Source of the DNA: Nakamurella lactea DSM 19367
GTDB lineage: Bacteria; Actinomycetota; Actinomycetes; Mycobacteriales; Nakamurellaceae
Reading direction: 5' to 3'
Length of the DNA stretch: 64,000 nucleotides
Assembly (NCBI RefSeq): GCF_000426645.1
Contig: NZ_AUFT01000007.1
Coordinates: 372,001 to 436,000, forward strand
Shown here in pieces: positions 17,296 through 26,175 of the stretch (position 1 is the stretch's first letter; every line of letters begins with the position of its first letter). The position numbers and the translations under genes are program-made. The notes beneath the pieces are model-generated. The model was not told the DNA's origin. It made no database searches and saw nothing but the letters and a program-made list of their open reading frames with translations.

Positions 17296-18507
17296 TCAGC
17301 GTGCGTCGATCAGCCGGGCGATCTTCAGACCCAGCTGCAGCGCGAGCCTGTCGTCACCGACCGACAGGTCGAGGCCGGTGATCTCCTGCACTCTTTTGAG
17401 GCGGTAGTACAGGCTCGTGCGGTGGATGTGCAGCTGGTCGGAGGTCCGCTGCACCTCGCCGGCGTTGTCCAGATACGTCTCGACCGTGAGCACGAGCGCG
17501 TCCGCGGAACCACCGTCGCGGTCGAGGATGCGGCGCACTCCGGGATGCAGATTCTCGACCAGCAGTTGGGTGGGGAGTTCGGAGAGCAGCCCGTAGACGC
17601 CGAGTTCGCCGTCGGCGACGACCGGTCCGAGCACCCGCACCACGCTGGCGACCTCCGCGGCGCGGCGCGCCTCGGTGTACGAGTCGTGCAGGTCGGCCGG
17701 ATCGGGTTGCGTCCCGCCTAGTCCCACCCAGCACTCCGCGCCCTCGGCGGCCTCCGTCAGCACCCGCTCGCGGACGGCGCGGCCGAGTTCCAGACTTGAG
17801 TTCCGAGCCTTCGGCCCGTCCTGGCTCAGCACCAGCACCCCGTGGTCGGGGCGCTCCAATGCCAGGGATTGGCGCGGTGCGCGCCTGCTACGACCGAACG
17901 CGACGCCGGCAGCCAGGGCCAGGCGGTCGTGGTCGGACAGGGGGGTACCGACACGAGCGAGAGTGACGACGAGCACGGCGGCGGGTCCGGGCGAAAAGAG
18001 ATCTTGCGCGACGAGTTCGGTGGCGGCCCGGGCCCGGACACCGGCCTGGTCGGTGAGCAGGTCCCGGACCAGCTCCCGCTCCCGGCCGCGGCTGAGCTCG
18101 CCTATCAGATACTCGCGGTGGAGCATCAAGGCCACGGTGTCCGCCGCGCGGCGAACGACATCGGCCTGCTCGTCGGTCACCGGGCCCTCGGAGGCGAGCA
18201 TCCAGACGAAGCCGAGCAAGGTGTTTTGGTGGTGCACCGGCATGCCGATGCGGGCGATGTTCAGTCCGAGGTCCGCGCGCGCCGGGACCGTGAACAGGTC
18301 GGTCGCGTCCCCTGCCCCTCGTTGGTAGATGTACTCGACGACCTCCGCGGGGACACTGCGTTTGAGGATCGAGCCAGTGCGAGCCGAGTCGACCGCGCCG
18401 ACATGCGGGTTGTAGGCCAACAGGTGGAGTTGAGGATCGTCGACCGCCACCGATCGGTTGAGCCGGTTGCCGAGGTTCTCCACCAGCCGTTGCAGCTCGT
18501 AGGTCAC
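17296..18507 (-). CDS. PucR-family transcriptional regulator
   Basis: 403 residues. A GAF-like sensory region occupies the first half, followed by a central region and the C-terminal PucR HTH: VETYLDNAGEVQRTSDQLHI then HRTSLYYRLKRVQEITGLDL. Such proteins usually activate purine, amino acid or peptide catabolic genes in response to a small ligand. GTG start at 18507; a GGAGGAG lies about 14 bases upstream, rather far. It converges on the ABC ATPase gene (12 bases apart) and is divergent from the S9 peptidase gene. A near-perfect inverted repeat in the shared upstream region is a candidate operator. Confidence 0.88.
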   Translation of the reverse strand: MTYELQRLVENLGNRLNRSVAVDDPQLHLLAYNPHVGAVDSARTGSILKRSVPAEVVEYIYQRGAGDATDLFTVPARADLGLNIARIGMPVHHQNTLLGFVWMLASEGPVTDEQADVVRRAADTVALMLHREYLIGELSRGRERELVRDLLTDQAGVRARAATELVAQDLFSPGPAAVLVVTLARVGTPLSDHDRLALAAGVAFGRSRRAPRQSLALERPDHGVLVLSQDGPKARNSSLELGRAVRERVLTEAAEGAECWVGLGGTQPDPADLHDSYTEARRAAEVASVVRVLGPVVADGELGVYGLLSELPTQLLVENLHPGVRRILDRDGGSADALVLTVETYLDNAGEVQRTSDQLHIHRTSLYYRLKRVQEITGLDLSVGDDRLALQLGLKIARLIDAR

Positions 18508-18535
18508 CGGGCGAGCCTAGGCACTCCTCCCTACG

Positions 18536-18558
18536 ATTGTCCAAAGCCCCTGGCCAAT
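18536..18558. promoter_or_regulatory. Imperfect inverted repeat, candidate PucR operator
   Basis: ATTGTCCA, 7 bases, TGGCCAAT: arms match at 7 of 8 positions. It lies 29 bases upstream of the PucR start, in the promoter region shared with the divergent S9 peptidase gene. Confidence 0.45.
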
Positions 18559-18638
18559 TGTTCGGCGTCCGTCGGTCGAGATGGCGTTGTCCTGTGCGAC
18601 AAGCTGTCTCCGGGGATGCAAGAGACGAAGGGTGAGAC

Positions 18639-18668
18639 GTGGCGATCGAGCAGGTCCGGCGCCGGTGA
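18639..18668 (+). other. Nine-codon leader ORF or frameshift remnant before the S9 peptidase
   Basis: GTG 18639 has a better Shine-Dalgarno region (GAAGGGTGA) than any in-frame start of the peptidase. It encodes only VAIEQVRRR, and its TGA (18666-18668) overlaps the GTG at 18665 of the peptidase frame. Either a translationally coupled leader peptide or a frameshift near 18666 that separated the real N-terminus. Confidence 0.4.
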
Positions 18669-20647
18669 CGCCGGGATCGGGTCGCCCCGCCGAGGACAGT
18701 GACGACGCCGCGGTCTTCGTCGGCGGTTTCCTGGACCGCAGTCTTGGCCCGGGCCTCGGCCGGATCAGCGACATCACCCAGTTCGCACCGGCCCCCGGGG
18801 GCGCCCGGATCGCTTTCACCGGCAGGGTTCGGGAGGCCCGGGATCTCCCGGAGCGGGACCGGATGTTCTTGGTCCGAACGGACACCGGCGAGTTGACCGA
18901 GGTCGCCGACGGAACGACCCCCGGGTGGTCATCGGACGGCCGCCTGCTGGCCTACTTCAGTGATCCGTCGACAGTCACCGTGGTGACGGTGCGTTCTCGT
19001 AGGACCCGGTCGTTTGCCCTGCCGGGGATCGGTGAGTACCTGCGGTTCGCGCCCGGCATGACCCGGCTGCTGGTCGGGATCGCCGATCCCGACGCGGATC
19101 GGGCCGGCGCAGCCGGATCCGGTGGTTTCACGGATGAGGAAGGCGCCGGCATCACGCGTGTCGAAGGCGGCCAGGGCAGCCGGGGATGGCGGCGGATCTG
19201 GCGGCTCGACACTGCTGGAAGCGCTGCGCCCGTGCGGATGTCGCCTTCAGGCTGCAATGTGTGGGAGGCGGACTGGTGCGTCGGCGGAGTCGTCGCGATC
19301 GCCTCCGATCTTCCGGAGGAGGGCGCCTGGTACGCCTCCCGGATCGTCACGTTCGACCGACCTGACCGACCCACGAAGATCGTCGCGACCGCCGACGATC
19401 AACTCGGGCTGCTCTGCGCGTCACCCGACGGCCAGGCGATCGCGTTCGTTGAGGCGATCTGCAGCGACCGCGGAGTGATTGCCGGGACCGCAAGGATCAT
19501 CGAGATCGCCACCGGTCTGGCCACCACCGTGGACGGCGCGGGCGTCGACATCGCCTCACTGGCCTGGCGGGACGACACCACGCTGCTGGCGGCCGGGCAA
19601 CGCCACCTCAGCAGCGTGGTGGCGGAGATCAGCCGGGACGGCCGATGGCACGAACTGTGGGAGTCTGTGGAGCAGACCTGCGGCAATTGGTATCCGCTGG
19701 CTATGCCGCTGGACTCGGGCGTGCCCGGCGCCTTCGCCGCCGTACTGCACGGGTACGGACGGCCGCCGGCGCTCACGGTCATCACACCCGCCGGACACCG
19801 CTCGATGGTCGACACCGAGACCGTGGGGACCCGATATGTCCGCGAGGTGGGCGGTCGGTTGACCGGACGTAGCTGGCAGGCGGAGGATGGGCTCGGCATC
19901 GAGGGGTTGCTGGCCGCTCCCGACGCGCCCGGACCACACCCGTTGGTCGTCCTGATCCACGGTGGCCCGGTCGCCGCCTATCGGCCGTCGTGGCAATTGA
20001 TCTACGGGTGGACACCGCTGCTTGTCGCGGCCGGATACGCGGTACTACATCCCAATCCACGGGGCAGCGGCGGTCGCGGTCAGCCGTTCACCGCCCTGGT
20101 CCGCGGCGATATGGGCGGCGCCGACTCGGGGGACATCACCAGTGCGGTCGATGTGCTCGCCATCGAAGGGGTCATCGACCCGGACCGGGTTGCCGTAGCG
20201 GGTCGGAGCTATGGCGGATATCTGGCGTCCTGGCTGGTCACCGGGGACCGGAGCTGGGCCGCGTCGGTCCCGATGGCCCCAGTGACAAACTGGTTCAGCC
20301 ACCACTTCACGTCCAACCTGGGGCCGTTCGCCGAAGACTTCCTGGCCGACCGCGTCAGTAACCCGACCGGGCGCTTCTACAGCCGCAGCCCGGTCTTCTT
20401 CGCCGACCGGGTCCGCGCCCCGGTCCTCACCATCGCCGGCGGACGGGACCGCTGCACGCCACTCTCACAGGCGACGGAGTTCCACCGTGCCCTGACCCGA
20501 CACGGGCGAGACTCGACGATCGTCATTTACCCGGATGAGGGTCATCACATCGAATCGCCTGCAGCTGTCGAGGATCTGCTCTCTCAGCTCCTCGGCTTCC
20601 TCGACGCCCACCTCGGGACTCCACGCAGAAGATCCGAACCGGAATGA
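18665..20647 (+). CDS. S9 family peptidase (acylaminoacyl-peptidase/prolyl oligopeptidase type)
   Basis: About 660 residues. An N-terminal WD40-like propeller (to about residue 390) is followed by an alpha/beta hydrolase domain. Catalytic Ser in VAGRSYGGYLAS, Asp in AGGRDRCTP, His in DEGHHIESP; the oxyanion region is LIHGGPVAAY. The N-terminus is uncertain: an upstream ATG at 18581 gives an Arg/Cys-rich leader that looks non-coding. GTG 18632 lacks a usable ribosome site. GTG 18665 overlaps a short leader ORF and is preferred. It is divergent from PucR and lies 15 bases before the gamma-glutamyltranspeptidase-family gene, so the two likely form one operon that degrades imported peptides. Confidence 0.85.
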   Translation: MTPGSGRPAEDSDDAAVFVGGFLDRSLGPGLGRISDITQFAPAPGGARIAFTGRVREARDLPERDRMFLVRTDTGELTEVADGTTPGWSSDGRLLAYFSDPSTVTVVTVRSRRTRSFALPGIGEYLRFAPGMTRLLVGIADPDADRAGAAGSGGFTDEEGAGITRVEGGQGSRGWRRIWRLDTAGSAAPVRMSPSGCNVWEADWCVGGVVAIASDLPEEGAWYASRIVTFDRPDRPTKIVATADDQLGLLCASPDGQAIAFVEAICSDRGVIAGTARIIEIATGLATTVDGAGVDIASLAWRDDTTLLAAGQRHLSSVVAEISRDGRWHELWESVEQTCGNWYPLAMPLDSGVPGAFAAVLHGYGRPPALTVITPAGHRSMVDTETVGTRYVREVGGRLTGRSWQAEDGLGIEGLLAAPDAPGPHPLVVLIHGGPVAAYRPSWQLIYGWTPLLVAAGYAVLHPNPRGSGGRGQPFTALVRGDMGGADSGDITSAVDVLAIEGVIDPDRVAVAGRSYGGYLASWLVTGDRSWAASVPMAPVTNWFSHHFTSNLGPFAEDFLADRVSNPTGRFYSRSPVFFADRVRAPVLTIAGGRDRCTPLSQATEFHRALTRHGRDSTIVIYPDEGHHIESPAAVEDLLSQLLGFLDAHLGTPRRRSEPE

Positions 20648-20662
20648 AGGAGAACTGTTGTC

Positions 20663-22315
20663 ATGCAGACTGTTGAGCCGGGAGTCGTCGGTCAGAAGGC
20701 AGTCGCATCGGGGCGGGTGGTGGCGACGAGCCAACATCCCGTCGTCACCGATGCCATGCTGGACACCGTGGCCCATGGGGGTAACGCGGTCGACGCTGTC
20801 GTCACCGGCGCCCTGATCCAGGCGACGATCCAACAAGAGATGACCAACCATGCGGGCACCGTGAGCTGCCTGTACTGGGACAACCTGAATAAGGAGTTGC
20901 ACGATCTCAACAGCGTCGGGACGCCGGCGTACGACCTTGCCCCGTTCCACCGAGTGCCTGGCGGACACGGCTTCTACGCCCCTCCCGGTACTCGCGGACC
21001 GTTCGCGGTTCTTCCCGGCTTCATACCCGGGCTAGCCGCCCTGCACGGCCGGTTCGGGTCGCGGCCGTGGGAAACCTTGGTGACGCCAGCCGTCCCCTGG
21101 GCAGAGGAGGGCAACGTCGTCACCTCGTTCGAGCACTTCGTCCAGGCGCTGACGGTCGACTTCTTTCTCTACACGCCGTCCGGACGGCAACATTTCCTCG
21201 TCGATGGGCACCTACCACAGGTCGGCGATCGATGGCCAAAGCCGGCATTGGCGCAGACGCTGCGCGGACTCGCTGCGGAAGGACCAGAGTGGTTCACCAC
21301 CGGGCCGTGGGCGCGGGCATTCGTCCAGCGCGCCAACGATCTCGGCTGGGACATCACCATCGAGCATCTCACCCGCACCCCGCCGCGCTGGGGATCCGGC
21401 CAACGATTCACTTGGCGGGACCACGAGATCGTGCAGCTGTCCGCGCCGGAGCGGCAAGCGGCATTCAGTGCCATCACCCTCGGCGTCTTCGACGCGCTGG
21501 GCGGCACGGGGTTCGGCCACTACAGCCAGGATCCGGAAGGTGCCTGGGCGCTCGGCCACGCGTTGCGCATCGCCGATCGGATGTGTGGCTACCTCAATGA
21601 CACCCAGGTATTCGAGTCACCGGTGGACGCCCTGCTGGACCCCGACTTCCACGAATCTCTGGCGAAGATCGTCAAGGGGCAGAAGACCTCCGCGGACCTG
21701 TCCAACCATGTGACTCTCACCCACGGGCCCACCGCGGTCGCGGCGGCCGGGGGAGCGCCGGACCAGCCCGCGGGAAGCTGCGAGCTCACCGTGGTCGACG
21801 CCCAGGGAAACTGGGTGCAGTTGATGAACACGCTGCAGTCCGGCGGGATCCCGGGAGAGGTGGTGGGGGGAGTCCCGATGGTGGGCAGCCACTCCCTTCC
21901 CTCGCTGGCCGCCGGTATGTCGCACTGGCTCGCGGAGGGTGCGCGCATCAAGTGCATTCTCGCCTGCACCATGGTGCTCCGCGACGGAGAACCTTGGTGG
22001 TCGTTGGGCAGTCCCGGCAACGTGCACTGCACCGCGCCGCAGGTCCTGCTCAACGGTCTCGGCTACAGCATGAGTCCCAATGAGGCCGAGGATGCGCCGC
22101 GGATGCTGCCGATGGACGACAACTACGTGCTCGGGATCGAGAGTCGGGTATCCGAGGATATGGCTGCGGGTCTGGCCCGGCGCGGCGTCCTACTCGAAGC
22201 GCTCGCACCGTACGACTTTCACATGGGGACCTATCAGATGGCCTGGCGAGACGGCGACGAATTCAGATCCTACACCGGTCGTCGGAGGGCGGGAAAGGCG
22301 GCGGGCGCGGGCTGA
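20663..22315 (+). CDS. Gamma-glutamyltranspeptidase-family Ntn-hydrolase, atypical nucleophile
   Basis: 550 residues, the usual size of the family's precursor. N-terminal motifs are present (VVATSQHPVVTDAMLD, GGNAVDAVV), as is the small-subunit GSPGN loop. The autoprocessing site differs: enzymes of known mechanism have a Thr-Thr-His before SVVD, whereas here the sequence is GSCELTVVD, placing Cys373 at the nucleophile position with Ser372 beside it. Cys is a legitimate nucleophile in other Ntn hydrolases, so activity is possible but may be altered. No signal peptide is seen, unlike periplasmic GGTs, suggesting cytoplasmic action on an imported gamma-glutamyl or acyl-amino compound. It is probably co-transcribed with the S9 peptidase. 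Confidence 0.85.
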   Translation: MQTVEPGVVGQKAVASGRVVATSQHPVVTDAMLDTVAHGGNAVDAVVTGALIQATIQQEMTNHAGTVSCLYWDNLNKELHDLNSVGTPAYDLAPFHRVPGGHGFYAPPGTRGPFAVLPGFIPGLAALHGRFGSRPWETLVTPAVPWAEEGNVVTSFEHFVQALTVDFFLYTPSGRQHFLVDGHLPQVGDRWPKPALAQTLRGLAAEGPEWFTTGPWARAFVQRANDLGWDITIEHLTRTPPRWGSGQRFTWRDHEIVQLSAPERQAAFSAITLGVFDALGGTGFGHYSQDPEGAWALGHALRIADRMCGYLNDTQVFESPVDALLDPDFHESLAKIVKGQKTSADLSNHVTLTHGPTAVAAAGGAPDQPAGSCELTVVDAQGNWVQLMNTLQSGGIPGEVVGGVPMVGSHSLPSLAAGMSHWLAEGARIKCILACTMVLRDGEPWWSLGSPGNVHCTAPQVLLNGLGYSMSPNEAEDAPRMLPMDDNYVLGIESRVSEDMAAGLARRGVLLEALAPYDFHMGTYQMAWRDGDEFRSYTGRRRAGKAAGAG

Positions 22316-22333
22316 CTACGGCGCCGCCGGGGC

Positions 22334-23524
22334 TCATCCGGCGACTTCCGGGGTTCGGTAACGGGTCTGGCCGTCGACGATGATCTGCACATCAACCACC
22401 AGATCGGCGACCGAAGACAGGTCGACCTCCATTCCCAGGCCCGGGGCCTCCGGAACGCGGACCAGTCCATCATCGAGCACGGCCAGGTGGTTGCGGGTCA
22501 ACTGGGTGGCCAGTGAGCGTGCGTGAATCGGGTACTCGCACAAACCGTGGTTCGGCAGGCCGACATATGGCTGCAATGATGCGCTCAGCGCCAGGTGCGA
22601 GGTGAAGGTGTGGTTGACGAATTGCACGCCGAGCCGATCTGCGGAGAGGGCCACCCGGGCGGCATCGCCGATGCCGCCCACCCGGCCGGTGTCGATCTGG
22701 ACCACGCCTATGTTTCCGAACCGCATGAGGTTGTCGGCCATCAACGGGTCGTGGGAACCCTCACCGCCGGCCAGCTTCAGCGTCCGGCAGTGGGAGGCCA
22801 GGGTCCGGTAGGCGCCGATGGCATGGGAGATAAACGGCTCCTCCAGCCAGTCCACCGCGCACTCTTCCAACGCCTTCACCCGTTCTGAGGCTGCGTCGAC
22901 GTCGTCAACCCACACTGTTCCGGCATCGACGAGCAAGCTCCGGTCCGGCCCAATGCCCTCCCGGGCAGCATGCAACTGATCGGCGTCTTCCGGGACCGTG
23001 CCCCGGCCGAATTGTCCCCACCCGAACTTGACCGCCCGGAACCCTGCGGCAGCAATACGTTTCGCCTCAGCAAGGGTCTGTTCCGGAGAGTCGCCGAACA
23101 ACACGGATGCGTAGGGGACCTTAGGATGTGAGCGGCCGGAACCGAGCAGGGAATACACCGGAGCCTCCAGGCAGCGCCCGAGCAGATCCCACAGTGCGAT
23201 CTCGATGCCGGAGAGCATGTGCGGGGCCTGGAGCAGATCCAGGCTCCGGGTCCGCACCCTGCGGACGACGGCCGCGATGTCTGCCGGAGTCTCCAGCCGC
23301 ATCCCAAGAACTGATTCCAGCACCGGCCGGCAGGCGCTGTGCGACGGCGGACAGATAAGGCTGGCGATGGACGGCAGCGGCGCCGCCTCACACTCGCCCC
23401 AGCCGACCTGCCCGGCGGCAGCCACCCGGACCAGCAGCATGTCTTGGCTGCCATCGCCCACGTCGTCGATCGTGGGCATCGAAAGGTAGAACGCGTCGAC
23501 CGATTCAATCGTCCTGATCGGCAT
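22334..23524 (-). CDS. Enolase-superfamily protein (mandelate racemase/muconate lactonizing type) 1
   Basis: 396 residues: capping domain, then a beta/alpha barrel. Metal ligands are visible as VDAGTVW (Asp), WLEEPF (Glu) and LAGGEGS (Glu). The first catalytic Lys is in AVKFGWGQFG (around residue 165); the second Lys of the usual K-x-K is replaced by Gly. The opposite face keeps an Asp (QIDTGRVGG) and His (FVNHTF) dyad, as in mandelate racemase and acid-sugar dehydratases. It would abstract a proton alpha to a carboxylate. It starts four bases after the GntR stop, forming an operon. Substrate unknown; the adjacent N-acyl-D-amino-acid deacylase favours an amino acid derivative. Confidence 0.85.
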   Translation of the reverse strand: MPIRTIESVDAFYLSMPTIDDVGDGSQDMLLVRVAAAGQVGWGECEAAPLPSIASLICPPSHSACRPVLESVLGMRLETPADIAAVVRRVRTRSLDLLQAPHMLSGIEIALWDLLGRCLEAPVYSLLGSGRSHPKVPYASVLFGDSPEQTLAEAKRIAAAGFRAVKFGWGQFGRGTVPEDADQLHAAREGIGPDRSLLVDAGTVWVDDVDAASERVKALEECAVDWLEEPFISHAIGAYRTLASHCRTLKLAGGEGSHDPLMADNLMRFGNIGVVQIDTGRVGGIGDAARVALSADRLGVQFVNHTFTSHLALSASLQPYVGLPNHGLCEYPIHARSLATQLTRNHLAVLDDGLVRVPEAPGLGMEVDLSSVADLVVDVQIIVDGQTRYRTPEVAG

Positions 23525-23528
23525 TGTG

Positions 23529-24275
23529 TCAGCTGCCTTCGTTAGTGGAATCGTTCTGGTGCTGCAGGATCAGCGCGGCAGAGGTCTCGACGATGTGCAC
23601 GCGGAGTTCGTCGTCGATAGCTACCGGATCACCGCCACGAAGCACTTCGAGCAGCGTCTGGTGCTCCCGCGTTACGTCATGAAGATCGGGGTGCCTGGGC
23701 ACTAGGCGGTAGAACTGCAGGCGGATGCGGGGGAGGACGCTGCGCCAGAGCTGGATAGTGTGGGGTGATCCGGAGGCCTCGACCAGCAACTCGTGGAACC
23801 GAGCGTCCGCCTCATTGAGCATGGCGATATCGCCAGTATCGGCGCCAGCGTCCATCACTTCGATCTGGCGCTGCAGTTCCTCGATCAGCTCGTCGTCCAG
23901 CCGTGACACGACCTGGTGTGCGGCAAACGTTTCCAGCAGAAGGCGGATCGGCAAGAGCACCCGGAGGGCCTCCTCGTCGCTGACCCCAACCACGAACACG
24001 CCGCGATTGGGGAAGTGTTCGACCAGGCCCTCACTTTCCAGCTGCCGCAGGGTCTCCCGGACCGGCGCCGGACTGACGCCGAACAGCGCGCTGAGCTCGT
24101 CCTGTTTTAGTTGCTGGCCGGCGGGAATCTGGCCGGAGATGATCGCTTCGCGGATCTGGGTGATGATCGCTCTTCGACTGGACACCGGAACCCCCGGTCG
24201 GGCCGACCGGGTCCACTCCGCGAACAGCCCGTTGCCGCTCTCTGCTGGGTGACCGCCCGGATCCGTGCGTCGCAT
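23529..24275 (-). CDS. GntR-family regulator, FCD subfamily (second)
   Basis: 248 residues. Winged HTH at about 28-95 (LSALFGVSPAPVRETLRQLE) and C-terminal FCD domain with its acidic/His ligand set (EADARFHELLVEAS, REHQTLLEVL, LRVHIVETS). ATG 24275 is chosen because AAGGGGG lies 3-10 bases upstream; the extended frame above it contains non-family sequence. It heads an operon with the enolase-superfamily gene and is divergent from the amino acid importer. TATCGAT repeats in the shared promoter are candidate binding sites, so it likely controls both directions in response to the imported compound. Confidence 0.88.
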   Translation of the reverse strand: MRRTDPGGHPAESGNGLFAEWTRSARPGVPVSSRRAIITQIREAIISGQIPAGQQLKQDELSALFGVSPAPVRETLRQLESEGLVEHFPNRGVFVVGVSDEEALRVLLPIRLLLETFAAHQVVSRLDDELIEELQRQIEVMDAGADTGDIAMLNEADARFHELLVEASGSPHTIQLWRSVLPRIRLQFYRLVPRHPDLHDVTREHQTLLEVLRGGDPVAIDDELRVHIVETSAALILQHQNDSTNEGS

Positions 24276-24292
24276 GACGCCCCCTTCCTCAC

Positions 24293-24334
24293 TATCGATG
24301 TGAGTGCAAGTTACCTCTTGACAGATTATCGATA
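24293..24334. promoter_or_regulatory. Repeated TATCGAT boxes and -35 element between GntR and importer
   Basis: TATCGATA at 24327-24334 is a perfect palindrome, and TATCGAT recurs at 24293-24299, 34 bases away (about three helical turns). A consensus-like -35 TTGACA at 24318-24323 faces the importer genes, so the palindrome would sit in the promoter spacer, where repressor binding would block transcription. The -10 position (24341-24346) is weak. Confidence 0.55.
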
Positions 24335-24441
24335 GTAGATCATCGTTGCTACCCAACGCACCGCCGCCGGGCGCCGGTTCCTCCGGGAGTCGACGAGTCC
24401 GACGGAAACCGAACCGACACCGACCAGGCAAAGGGGTTCGC

Positions 24442-25386
24442 ATGGCACGCCACCGCCGCAGTACTCAGCTCGTCGCCGTGATCGCAGCGCTCGCTACCTT
24501 CTCGCTATCCGCTTGCGGGAGCGATACTGCCGATCCGGGCGTCGCGGAGTCGGTCACCGTCACGCCCGACTGGTCGTCGCTGACCAAGATCGGCTGGACG
24601 CCGGCTGAGAACTCGCTGCCGTCTTTCGCCTGTACGGACGGGTCGTACGCCAAGGCCGTCAAGGACGGCATCAATCTGGGCATCTACTCCGCCGCGCCCT
24701 ATGAATACATCGACTCCAAGACGAACGAGCCTGCAGGGCTCGACTGGGAGATCAACATGGCGGTGCTCGCCTACATCGGCGTGACCGACATCAAGACCAC
24801 CACCCTGCAGTGGGACGGGATGATCCCGGCCCTGACCTCGAGCAGGATCGATGTGATCACCGGCAACATCCACGAGACGCCCGACCGACTCAAGAACATC
24901 GCCTTCACCGCGCCCGCCTGGTGGTACGGCTCGGCGCTCCTGATTCCCGAGGACAATCCGGGGAACATCAAGTCCTGGGAGGATCTCAAGCGCAAGGACG
25001 TCAAGGTCGGCGTCGTCAACGGCTCACAGTCCCAGGCTTATGTGAAGACACTCGGCTCCGAGGTCATCGCCTATCAGGATGCAAACGCTGAGTTCGCCAG
25101 TCTGGTTGCCGGCCGTGAAGACGTGGTGGTCGACGACTCGCCCAAGGCTGCCGAGTACATCATGCAGCATCCGGACTCCGGACTGACGATTCTCAAGACC
25201 GAGGATGTGCCGCCGAACGAGCTACTGGCCAACTACGCCCGGTACGGTCTGCGGAAATCAGACTGCACACTCAACGCCGCGTATAGCCGCGCACTGTCCG
25301 AACTGCGTGCGCACGGCGTGATCACCACCATTCTCAAGAACTACGGCCTGACGGACAACTTCTTTCAACCGCCGTACGGCCCGTAA
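24442..25386 (+). CDS. ABC transporter substrate-binding lipoprotein, family 3 (polar amino acid type)
   Basis: 314 residues. A lipoprotein signal peptide (VAVIAALATFSLSAC, lipobox LSAC) is followed by a family 3 binding domain: APYEYIDSKTNEPAGLDWEI, LQWDGMIPALTSSRIDVI, KVGVVNGSQSQAYV. This class binds polar amino acids or opines. ATG 24442 is the signal-peptide start; the open frame before it is non-coding 5' region. It is followed by its permease and ATPase, so it forms a standard three-gene importer under the divergent GntR regulator. Confidence 0.92.
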   Translation: MARHRRSTQLVAVIAALATFSLSACGSDTADPGVAESVTVTPDWSSLTKIGWTPAENSLPSFACTDGSYAKAVKDGINLGIYSAAPYEYIDSKTNEPAGLDWEINMAVLAYIGVTDIKTTTLQWDGMIPALTSSRIDVITGNIHETPDRLKNIAFTAPAWWYGSALLIPEDNPGNIKSWEDLKRKDVKVGVVNGSQSQAYVKTLGSEVIAYQDANAEFASLVAGREDVVVDDSPKAAEYIMQHPDSGLTILKTEDVPPNELLANYARYGLRKSDCTLNAAYSRALSELRAHGVITTILKNYGLTDNFFQPPYGP

Positions 25387-25449
25387 CCTCCTTCGGCCGA
25401 GTGTTTGCTATCGGAGAAAGCCGTGCCATACCTGCAGATTGGGTGAAGT

Positions 25450-26175
25450 ATGTCCTCGCTTTTTGATCCGGATCTGGCCAGAACAGCTTTTCCGGTCCTA
25501 CTGAGGGGCCTACTGGTCACCGTCGAACTGACGGTCATCTGTGGCGTGCTGAGTCTGGCCTTTGGCCTGCTCGTCGCGCTGGCCCGGATGTCGCCGTTTG
25601 GGCCGTTGCGGTGGATCGTGAGTGGCTACGTGCAGTTGGTCCGCGCCACCCCGCTGCTGATTCAGCTGATCTACATCTACTATGCATTGCCGTTCGTCGG
25701 TATCCGCTTCAGTCCGTTCGTCTCGGCCGTCCTGGGCCTGACCCTCAACGTCAGCGCCTATCTCGCCGAGGTCTATCGAAGCGGTATCGAGGCCGTGCCA
25801 CGCGGGCAACACGATGCCGCCGCTGCGCTGGGCATGCGTCCTAGTGTGGCGATGGTCAGGGTCATCCTGCCGCAAGCGATTCGGATCGTAATCCCGGCGC
25901 TGGGCAACTACATGGTGTCGCTGTTCAAGGACACGTCGCTGGCGGCCGTCATCACGGTTCAGGAGATGCTGTTCGCTGGGCAGATCGTATCCGCCGAGAC
26001 CTACGACTACTTCACCATCTACACAATGGTATTCATCCTCTACTTTGCCGTTGGGTATCCGGCGATCCGGCTGGTCATCCTGTTGGAGAAGAGGGTGAAG
26101 GCTGGCTACTCGGGCCGGAAGAAGTTGATCGTGACCCCGACTGGCGGCGTCGAGACCGTGGAGCTCATCAAATGA
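25450..26175 (+). CDS. Amino acid ABC transporter permease (HisM/GlnP type)
   Basis: 241 residues, about five membrane helices. The ATPase contact loop [18 protein letters not shown] is typical of polar amino acid permeases, as is the start [20 protein letters not shown]. Only one permease gene is present, so it probably works as a homodimer. The stop overlaps the ATPase start (ATGA). Confidence 0.92.
   Translation: MSSLFDPDLARTAFPVLLRGLLVTVELTVICGVLSLAFGLLVALARMSPFGPLRWIVSGYVQLVRATPLLIQLIYIYYALPFVGIRFSPFVSAVLGLTLNVSAYLAEVYRSGIEAVPRGQHDAAAALGMRPSVAMVRVILPQAIRIVIPALGNYMVSLFKDTSLAAVITVQEMLFAGQIVSAETYDYFTIYTMVFILYFAVGYPAIRLVILLEKRVKAGYSGRKKLIVTPTGGVETVELIK

Noticed and set aside
18581-18664. 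ATG 18581 as S9 peptidase start
   Set aside because: The added residues are Arg/Cys-rich and unlike the family, and no ribosome site precedes the ATG.
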